NCBI GenBank assembly: GCA_028565635.1
Contig: JAOXYB010038873.1
Span: 1-13,322, forward strand
Source: Phoronis ovalis
Taxonomy: Eukaryota; Phoronida; Phoronidae
Length of the DNA: 13,322 nt
Direction: 5' to 3'
A program made the translations under genes and the position numbers. Position 1 is the stretch's first letter. Every line of letters begins with the position of its first letter. Of the stretch, positions 1 to 9,300 are shown in pieces. The notes below the pieces were generated by a model. It saw only the letters and a list, made by a program, of their open reading frames with translations, was not told the DNA's origin and made no database searches.

Positions 1-177
1 GAATGCATAATAATAATTATGAAAAAAATATGATAATTAAAACAATTCTATGCATATACAAAGTTGAAACTTATTCATATTAATAAACTTCACACATAAA
101 ATACCAAATTTCTACATTTTTTAAGTTTAAATATAAAAGTTAGAAAACATGAAATTTCCATGATTTCTTTTTAACAG
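1..177 (+). other. Intron of the copine-domain gene (partial)
   Basis: AT-rich sequence ending in a pyrimidine-rich acceptor (TTTCTTTTTAACAG) at 177. No further upstream exon is visible, so the missing N-terminal exons lie outside the window. Confidence 0.55.
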
Positions 178-1760
178 CAAATCAAAAATATGAGATCCAC
201 AATTTTGTTGGTCTTTCAGGTAATGTAACTTGATAATAATTACCCAATTGCAAATGTTATTTTAGACTTACTTTAAATCTTAATCATTATCACAGGTATC
301 GATTATACAGCAAGTAATCAGAATCAAGGACGCAATTCATTTGGTGGAAAAAGTTTACATACTATTAGTTCAGGGGGAATGAACCCGTATCAGCAGGTAA
401 CAACATTAGGATAATTTTTCTAAGATAAAAATTATCAAAGTCCACCTTAAATATATGCATATGAGACATTTTACCTTGTTCACTAGAGCACAACTATTTT
501 GAAACTTAACTTAATTCTTGTTTGCATTAGCTAGACTGTAGCAATCCTTTAGCTAATTAATTTGAATATTGATTGATTCATCTCAATTTAATTTTGGTTT
601 GATCATAGCTGATGCACTGAATATTATGTACATTTATTTATACCTGTCTGACTTTAGGTGATAATGATCCTAGGAGAAACCCTAGAACCATTTGATGAAG
701 ATGGCATTATTCCTGCATTTGGTTTTGGAGATATTTCTACAAAGGATAGAACTGTTTTCCCATTACGTGCTGAGGTATGCTATTTAGGAGATGTACTTGT
801 TAACATTGTTTAGCTGCCATGTGAATTTTTTTAGATTAATTGCCTCATCTCTACTTAATAATATTTCAGTGTGAGGTTTAGAATTTTGATGCATTGTAAT
901 TAGGCGTAATTAATAGGAAATTAATAACATTTTATGTTGCTTCATTTCCTTATTAATACGTTGTACTCATGTTTGTAATATACATTCCATTACAGGGTTT
1001 CTGTCGTGGCTTTCATGATGTATTAGATGCTTACTCTCAAATAACTCAGGGTATTCGACTCAGTGGCCCTACAAATTTTGCTCCATTGATATACCAAGCC
1101 ATTGATATAGTACGGCAAACAAAATCTGTAAGTACTAATGGGAATATGTTCGTAATAAACCACTGAAGAGCTGACAACTATGCTATGGACACATACATGT
1201 ACACTTACATGTAAAGGCAGATGACAGAGATATGTTGTTCCTTGCCATATCTTTGTGTATTTATAGTAAGCATCATCACCTATGCTATATCATTTTGAAT
1301 AGGACTTGGGAAATGTACAGTTTAGGAAATTTAAACAGTCATCAATTAATAAATTATTTTATCATTGGGAGATACCAAACGCTGCTATATAATAAGTTTT
1401 TTTTGTATTATTACTTAATACATTCATCTTTGTTTACAGTATCATATTCTGGTCATAGTCGCAGATGGGCAGGTCACAAGTGAGCGTCCTACAAGAGAGG
1501 CAATAGTAGAAGCTTCTAAATGGCCACTCTCAATAATAATGGTTGGTGTTGGTGATGGACCGTGGGACATGATGCATGAATTTGATGACCAGTTACCTAA
1601 GAGACAATTTGATAATTTCCAATTTGTAAACTTTCATGACACCATGGCTGACGCTCAAAGAAAACATCTTAATCAGGAGTCAGTATTCGCATTGAATGCT
1701 TTAATGGAAATACCTGATCAATATAAAGCCATTAGAAATTTGGGATTATTAGACTTTTAA
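178..1760 (+). CDS. Copine-domain (RGLG-like vWA) protein, 3' part, five exons
   Basis: Exons 178-219, 296-396, 658-774, 996-1127 and 1440-1760 join in one frame (the codon G|GT spans the first intron; the other junctions are phase 0) and end at TAA 1758-1760, giving about 236 visible residues. The 5' part lies outside the window. Seen: the MIDAS-type loop I-D-Y-T-A-S, the GPTNFAP motif carrying the MIDAS threonine, VIVADGQVT with the metal-binding aspartate, then [17 protein letters not shown] and [11 protein letters not shown]. These are hallmarks of the copine domain, in the version found in plant RGLG proteins rather than animal C2-domain copines. Known: this vWA fold binds divalent metal and mediates protein-protein interaction in the cytosol or at membranes. 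Oddity: the protein stops right after the domain, so the C-terminal RING finger of RGLG ubiquitin ligases is missing. The 42-nt exon at 178 is the least certain piece; its frame and splice sites fit. The exact biological role is not known from sequence. Confidence 0.88.
1128..1439 (+). other. Last intron of the copine-domain gene
   Basis: A 312-base intron with GTAAGT donor and TTTACAG acceptor. It is AT-rich with no recognisable element. The open frame running through its 3' half into the next exon is in another frame and has no family match. Confidence 0.8.
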
Positions 1761-2446
1761 GGAAAGTAATCCACAAAAGATGAATGTTATTTGTACAGAG
1801 TACGAAATAAGGCATTGTTATATACCAATACCTGATATTATTAGAATACCTGATATCGATAGAATCTTAAAGGACTTGTTTTAGTAGTTTTTTTCCTGCT
1901 CTGCTGCTTATTGCAAGATTGAATGTTGACAAGTAGTTCCAAATAGGTACCTATTGAAGAATTGTTAATTGTGTTTTCACGTTTGAAATTTGGAACAGCT
2001 GATTTTAAGGAAGTAACCTCTGCACTACAACAGATCAAATATTGTGATAATTACACTAAAGCTTCATAACTTCACTTATGTGACAGCTAGATTTATAGTT
2101 CTATTTTGGTCCAGTTCTCGCTGCTGTAATTTGAATACTTGGTAATGCATGCAACTGTATCATTGTGCGACTTTATCCCATTTTTGATCAAAGATAGTAA
2201 TCAGTATAGAGGCATAGGGGATTTTAATAATTATAAATATTCTTGCCAGCATAAATGTATCCTTCATTTAAAGATATTTTTATATTTATATTATTTCTTC
2301 AGGTTTTTGTATTATCAGTGGTATCTGCTATTAAGTTTTAGCCACGGAAATGTTGTTGATCCTGTCATTTGTATAAAATTGTGATTTTATATCTTTAATA
2401 ATTGTTAAAATGTTTGATAATTGTCAAATGTGATCTTCAAAATTGT

Positions 2447-2463
2447 TATATATATATATATAT
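2447..2463. repeat. (TA)n microsatellite
   Basis: Uninterrupted TA dinucleotides, about 8.5 units, in the 3' UTR region of the copine-domain gene. Confidence 0.9.
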
Positions 2464-2549
2464 GTACATGAATAGCATTCCATGTGTAATTGTAATTGTT
2501 ACAACACTTCAAACAAAAATGAAGATGATATTGCAACGAAGATGCCTTT

Positions 2550-2555
2550 AATAAA
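2550..2555 (+). terminator. Candidate poly(A) signal AATAAA, copine-domain gene
   Basis: Canonical AATAAA about 790 bases after the stop codon. Two further AATAAA hexamers follow at 2599-2604 and 2715-2720, so alternative 3' ends are possible. Inference from motif only. Confidence 0.5.
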
Positions 2556-2598
2556 ATATTGGAAATACTTTGATGGATATAAAATATAGTAATATAAA

Positions 2599-2604
2599 AA
2601 TAAA
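2599..2604 (+). terminator. Second candidate poly(A) signal AATAAA
   Basis: AATAAA 49 bases after the first hexamer. Either could set the 3' end of the copine-domain mRNA. Confidence 0.35.
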
Positions 2605-2714
2605 AGCGAATAATTTATATACATGTGCTAGCGATTGTTAAAGATTGCTACATATAACACTTCAGATAGAACTATCAACATGTACTAAAACGTACCGTTT
2701 ATAAATTATGTACA

Positions 2715-2720
2715 AATAAA
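2715..2720 (+). terminator. Third candidate poly(A) signal AATAAA
   Basis: Most distal AATAAA on the + strand before the convergent gene's 3' end. If used, the two transcripts would end only about 250 bases apart. Confidence 0.25.
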
Positions 2721-2981
2721 TGCTCACATGACCATGAGGTCGTAGGCCCCCTGATGCGTGTCGCAATTTTACAGAGCGGATGATGAAACATCAGCAACGT
2801 GTCATTCTACGGTAGGCTTCTGATTACTACACAGCAAACAATCTCATTTTTCAGAAAAGGAGACAAATTTATAAAATTGAATAGTGGCATCAATCCACAT
2901 AATAAAATGCAATTTGTGTTTACGAGGTAGGAACATAACATAAACTAATAAAGTCAGAGTTGATAATACGTTTTGCTTCCC

Positions 2982-2987
2982 TTTATT
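2982..2987 (-). terminator. Poly(A) signal of the astacin-lectin-kringle gene
   Basis: The + strand reads TTTATT, that is AATAAA on the - strand, 67 bases after the stop codon at 3054-3056. It is followed on the - strand by a GT-rich stretch. This gives a short 3' UTR and is the only well-placed canonical hexamer. Confidence 0.65.
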
Positions 2988-3010
2988 CTGCAGCGCGTAA
3001 TACGATTTCT

Positions 3011-3038
3011 GTATTAGTGACGTTGTATTAGTGACGTT
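3011..3038. repeat. Perfect 14-bp tandem duplication in the 3' UTR
   Basis: GTATTAGTGACGTT occurs twice head-to-tail without mismatch (3011-3024, 3025-3038), between the stop codon and the poly(A) signal of the protease gene. Each copy contains a TGACGT half-CRE core, which may be coincidental. Confidence 0.9.
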
Positions 3039-3053
3039 TCTTTACAGGTGTTT

Positions 3054-3316
3054 CTAGCACAACTTGACATCACAATACTCCCATCTCATTTTAGTTTTCG
3101 TGGTATAACACCATGGCCTTTCACGTTGTCCATCCGGGTTACGACAATAGTTATGATTTCCAAGTCCATTTGCTTTATCTTTATAGTACCGTCCCGTATA
3201 TGTGTTCTGTTTATGTGGATATTGTGATATCCATCTTTGACAAGTGATTCCTGATATGGTGTAGTCTAATTTTCCTACGTAGTCCCTACCACGATTTCGA
3301 GTGCGTACGCAAGTGT
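3054..3316 (-). CDS. Exon 10: C-terminal kringle domain and stop
   Basis: Encodes residues 452-537, all of one kringle in a single exon, then TAG. The six cysteines (453, 476, 508, 520, 532, 537) match the kringle pattern 1-6, 2-4, 3-5, with the signatures [27 protein letters not shown] and [10 protein letters not shown]. The 85-residue span is typical. For lysine binding, D512 and aromatic residues W519 and W529 are present, but the second acidic residue of plasminogen-type sites is replaced by Q514, so binding may be weak. Known: kringles bind proteins, lysine-rich ends or glycans outside cells. Confidence 0.95.
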
Positions 3317-6300
3317 CTAAAAGATACAAAGTTTTGGTCATATTATAAAAAAAGCTTAATTTTGTTCAGTTTATAAATTCAATTTAACTGTAGAAAAACT
3401 GTTCTTTTTTAACATTGCTGTTGATGTAGTTTTGATGATGTATGTCAACTTAATTTAAAACCCCTAGGTAGATGTAGAACCATTCAGCATTTGGATCCTT
3501 GAAAGCAAAAAATAGGGTATAATATCGAAGAAAGATAGTCGAAATTAACATTTAAAATACGTTAAAAAAGTTCACCTGCCCCGGGAATTTCGTCCTCGCA
3601 TGATTGTACTGTTACAACACAGACAATTCTGCTGTTTAATAGATCAGTATTATTATAACTTCTCAGCATTTCATCATACAATTACGATTAAAACATTTAA
3701 TAATGGTGACTTTTTATCAGTTGCATTTACTTTCCTAGTTTTCTTGAAAATTTGAAAGAAGTGTGTTTTTCACATAGGAACGTCCTCGTTGTCTTGTAAA
3801 AGGTTGCTAATATTCCGGAAATATTCTTACTTAGGGAAACTGTCATGACTTCACCTTTTTCTACTGAGTGATGCCACCAGGGACTATATGTGTATGCATA
3901 AACGTGTCATACAAACTTGCATGGAGAACACAAAAGCTTTATGCTTCAAAATAAAATTTTTGTTTTTAATTACGTGTTTATTTACCTACTGCGTCTTTTT
4001 CACAAATGAATGAGTAAGCGTATTTTGGATAGTCGTTAGCTGAACCCGCCCAGGTTCCCTGCCATTCAAATTGTCCCGCAATGTCATTTCTTGACAGAAT
4101 CATTGTAGTAGATGCACCTGGTTCACCAGGGGCCCATCTAGTGTAGCGTATTTGCCGATAATATCGCCGGTCAGGATGATGCCAAATCCATCTATAATTG
4201 TCGTACTTTTTGCCTCCTAAATATAAAAAAATAACAAAATATGTAAAAAAAGTAGTAGCAGAATGTTTGAAAATAAAGCAAGAGAATGAAGTAGGAGTTA
4301 AGTTTTTTAATAGTTAGTTGGGTCATAATTGTCACGTTTGACGGCCCGGCATATTAACGTATCTGTGCAAGTGAATATTTCATCGACATCTGTACTGGAG
4401 TGTAAAAGCACGTTGTTACGGATTTTTTTTTTTTTGATTTTAGAATGTGGCAACATGCTGTCAGGGAGCCAGTATAATCAACTACTAATAAAAAGAAATT
4501 GAAAGGTATATCTAACAACAAGAGAATGTAAAAGTACATTTTGTATTTGGAGATGATTTACCTGTGCGCCAATATTTGCTTTTAGGAAAATTTTCTATTA
4601 AATACTTCTTTATGTAATAATCTTCTGTGCTATCTTCTATACTGATAAGTTTCCCTTTTCGTATCGCACAAAATTTTTCTGCTCCTGCAAACTGAAGTTT
4701 CTCGTTTTGAACAAACCTATAGCAACTTGATCCCAGTTTTACCCATTTGTCGGGACAACCTTAAAAGTGCAAGAAAATTAAAATCAAAACCGTGACTTAT
4801 AAATCGTGAAATAATTTGTTGTTTCTTTTTACGTAGGATGTGGGATAACGCACCCATACAAATATTTGATGTGACGTAATTGCACAAAAAGTAACAGTAA
4901 AAAATGTGTCTAGAGTCTGTAACAAATTTGTAATGAGATTCAAAACTGAGAATAGAGCTTGTGTTGTCTTATTCAATTTTTGTGGATTTTTTTTTTTTTA
5001 CAAGAAAACGCTTCTATAAGGGAAAGTACTATTTAACATGCCTGTGATCTTCTTGTTGCATTTGTACATATCCCTCAGCTGTGCCACGTCCAAATCGCTC
5101 AGAGTGACACGTTGCCCAATATTGAGTCCAAGTTCTTTTCCAATGCCCTTAACCTGCGAGGATAAAAGATGAAATAGTACGAATGTGATGAAAAAAGGTT
5201 TGAAACAAAACGTTTAAAGCGAAACTAAACTAAAATTAATTATGCTCTAAAAATTCGAAACAAAATAATGAAAACGTATTTAATTTTAAACTATCCAAAA
5301 AAAGAAATAATCAAGATCTCCTTGAAGATGAGGGAATTTATTTAGAAGTTTAGCCGTTGATATTTTTAACATTAATTAAAATTTGCTATACGTTAAAGAC
5401 AGTTCTAAGTTCAAAATTACTCACAGGTCCAGCTTACATTGCAATTATGTTTCAATCTAATTAAAAACAAGACAGAAAATAAGAAAGCAGTCATACTTCT
5501 ATCGTTGGTTTTCCATTTCTACTGAAGAAGGTGTCCCCATAATGCATAACGCTCATATAATCGTAGGGAAAACCTCGAGAATTCTGAAAATTTCTGGTCA
5601 ATTTGTTAAAATTCATTAATGCAGATGGGGCGATATTGTCTTTCAGTACTTTGATGAATTTGTCTCTGTCTCTGCGACTCTATAAAATCAAATTTACGCT
5701 TGACAAAGAAATATTGTAAAAGGTACTAACAGTAAGTAAAAAAAAGCATTGCTTTCTGCATACATGATAAACTTATCATAGCTTACTTCTTATAAACTTA
5801 TATGAATTTATAACTGTGTATTACATTTCTATTTCAATAAATTATTGACTAAATCATAAACACTGTATATTCCACACCTGCTCGTGCCAGAACCCTAAAG
5901 CATGGACTGTTTCATGTACGATTGTGCCGAAATTATCGCAACCATTTCCTAGAGCAAGTCTTTGGGGACCTTTTTGAACACCAATATACGACCAACATCT
6001 ACAAGGAGAGTTATGTAAATAATTTGTTAGAATAAGTGGCTGACAATAAGTCCGTGGAAGAAAAAATATTTTAGGAAGTCTGTATCACAAAATACAATTT
6101 ACTAGAACCGTTATCCTCGACAAGACCTTCTTACGTCGTCAACAAGAATATGCTTATTTTTCGTTAATCCACTTTACGAATTTTCGCGCCTCATTTTGTA
6201 ATGTTTTACAGATCTAGTATTTTTTAAATGGTGCAAAAATTAGTCGTGAACATATATGCGTGCTATTCATACATTTGAAAAATCAATTTACAATGATACT

Positions 6301-9300
6301 TATACATCACTCAAGCTCAAATCCAACCTTTACTACACAATAATTTACTAATGCTATACGGACGATGAAAGCAAATGAAGTTTTTACTAACCCAGGTTCA
6401 TAAACGTAATAAATGTAGTCCTTATCCTCATGCAGTCTTTCTCTAAACGTTATACATGTTTTGAGTTGAATGTGGTTATGAGCCCCTTTGATATATGATT
6501 TTACCTTATCACCTGGAATTAACAAAACGTTTACCTATAATTATTTTCATTTTTTCCAAAGTTAGCATATATAGGGATTTTTTTTTAATCAAAATAAGGG
6601 GGATTTTTTTCCTTTTTCCTGCTTTAGCTTTGCGCTGGCATTTTTGATTCTTTTTGTTTGGAGGGAAATCAATGTGGGAGAGATTAAAAACAAACATTAT
6701 TTTTTTTAAAACAATATTTACCCAAATTTGATTGGATTATTTAAGGTAAGGCAAAACCAGAAAAATATGAGAGTATTTGTTATTTGTGATTGAATATTGG
6801 ATAATTTTCAGAGTAGAAAAGCCTAAAAATTTGGTGCTCAAGCCAGCACGAAAAATTAGCTGGAAGTAGTAGGAGAATACATAATAATCTTCAGCTCTTA
6901 CTAGATTTTTCCCCGCAACATTTGTGCAATAACGATTTACATAAATGCTACTACAGATATGGATGGGAGAATCCGTTGTGTCATTATGCCATACTTAGTA
7001 ACTGAGGACAGGCCTATATTCATAAAAATCTACACTTATTTTATTTTTTTTAATTTATACATCATACATAGCGCATTTAGGATTACACTATTTCTGAATT
7101 TTATGGTTAAATAAATAATAGCGAAAATATAGGGAAAATGATCCGAACACTACACGTCATTTATAATTTCAGAAACAGACTGTTGATTAATAAGTACTTG
7201 AGGCAATATTTCACAACTAAATTCTGGCTCTATATTCTGCAAAAACATCGGTCGGTAGGTGTATCATAAAAGTATTTTGTGCACAGTCAACGAAACTTAC
7301 TAAGATAAGGATCAATTACAAACGGCACAATTCCTTTCTTCCACAGCAGTGCCTGTCCTCGAACGGCAGCTCTAGTTTTACGTAAACGTTCACGTCGTTT
7401 CTTACGTGCGTTCTTTAGAAGGGATATTCTGTCACCTAGAATTATATCTCCTTCGAAAAACGGAAACGATTGTGGTCGAATAGCTAAATGGTAGAAAACA
7501 TAAATTATTTCATAAATGATGCACTAAAGAGAAAAAGAACAATATGTATATTGTAGTTGTTTAATTAAGTGCTACTAAAGTATATGTCGGCGTATTATGA
7601 GAAATCTAGCTTGGTTACAAAACCCCTAGATTACACAAAATAAATGCATGGTACATATATTCCATTATGTAACTAAATATTTTTAATTTTTCTTGCTTTG
7701 GACTTCATTTACAAAATCTAGAAATGTGGCGGTTTAACGTGGATGAACGTGTTTATAATTATTCTAGGTTGAGTAATACACATGTCTCTTCTATACCGCC
7801 ATCACTTATAAGCTTTTCACAGTGGTTAAACTACATGCGAAACTTAGGCACTAAATATATATATACACAGTACATCGATAACCGAAAACATAGTCCATAA
7901 AAATAAAAGCCTTCCTGTATCCCGGGGGATTCCTGGACCTGTATGTTGTATTGAATTTTCCAGTTTGAATTCAAAAATCAGGGATATTTCAGATAGTTTT
8001 TTTACAAAAAGAACTTTTATAAACTAGCTGTTATACACTAATGCTAGTACTTACCAGCTGCTGATATTTCACCAGTTCCTTTCTTATATGACATCTGTAG
8101 AGATGCCGGGCACAGTGATGGCGGACACAAGTCTATAAAATAAATAATTTTTTGTTAGTCTTTTTTGTAACTTTTAGGAAAGTCCCAGCGACAAACAACA
8201 AATATTCTTGTTTTGTAATTGTTTTGAACATTTTCAAATGGTTAAAACTTTAAAAATTTGATTCAATTTATTCTTTGCCAAAGTAAAGGAACTCCGTCAA
8301 GGATACTACAAACGCGAGCTAATATTTTTATTTTTCATAATAATTATAAAACGCTTGAATTATTTCTTGACTGAAGTTATTATAGTGTTAATAATGTCTT
8401 GCAAAGTATTTTTCTTATTTCCACGCCTGAGATATTTTAGGTAATATACTTTTTGTGACATGTAGCTACATATGTGATGTTGTTATCCTTAAAATTAGTA
8501 TATGAAGAAAAACATTTAAGTAAATTACACCACATAATTGCCATCAAAACTTATTTTGACATCCGGTCAAAATTTCAACAAAACCTTGATAGAATTATGA
8601 TTGATTAAAAATGTCGGAAATTTGCGGTTTTCATTTGGAATAAAAAACACCTGATTTGTTACGTTTCAAAACATTTGACAACATTTGTAGCTGCTATGCA
8701 CGCTTCACAAATTAAGAAAAGAAAACGAATAAACGCTATATTTGACACTTTAATTACGGTGACGAAAACAATAGTTCTTCCAGCTATGTATAAACGTTTA
8801 TCAATTATATGGTTATGAATATTTGGGAAATTTAATTATTTTGACTGACAAGCGTTTATTACACATGTATTAAAGGTGACTGTTTAGGATAAAAACTCAT
8901 TTTAAACTCATAGAGCGATCCTTTGCCATGCAATACAAGGTAAACCTTGCCCGAAATTAATTTGCGAAAAACATCACTTAATAGTATACCAGGATACAAG
9001 TCGAAGATCAGATTCTGGTGTACATGCACAGTAAATAATATTCCTGACGCCAAAGTAACGTGAATTTTCCTAACTGAAAAATCGAATTTATGACTGTACA
9101 CCATATAGTATACAAAACAAGTATACTATTTCTAATGACCTTGGTTTCGAGAAGTTCAATCATAAGAGCCGGCGTCAATACGGGTGTAAGTTTCGTTAGT
9201 ATATATTTCATGATTTCTAGTGACCTAATAGTATCTGTAATGTCTACCCGGTCTATATAATAGCCAGCATCGTCCTCAATTTAACGTTTCCATAAAATAT

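Larger units (their letters stand above)
1761..2720 (+). other. 3' UTR and downstream flank of the copine-domain gene
   Basis: Non-coding, AT-rich sequence after the TAA. It holds a (TA)n microsatellite of about eight units (2447-2463) and three candidate poly(A) signals. No recognisable gene; the short open frames on both strands have no family features. The real cleavage site would show which signal is used. Confidence 0.6.

Noticed and set aside
2139-2384. 81-codon + strand open frame after the copine stop
   Set aside because: Low-complexity, aromatic-rich translation of AT-rich 3' UTR; no start context or motif.
6509-6697. Lysine-rich - strand open frame next to exon 4
   Set aside because: It is a by-product of poly-T and poly-A runs in intron 3 and is not continuous with the protease frame.
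7912-7950. Possible extra exon in intron 2 (CCCGGG-containing block after an ATACAG acceptor)
   Set aside because: No GT or convincing GC donor at the end of the block; the frame runs open into AT-rich intron.
8859-9211. Two overlapping - strand open frames in intron 1 as possible exons
   Set aside because: No family motif, no convincing splice sites in phase 1, and they overlap palindromic AT-rich sequence.
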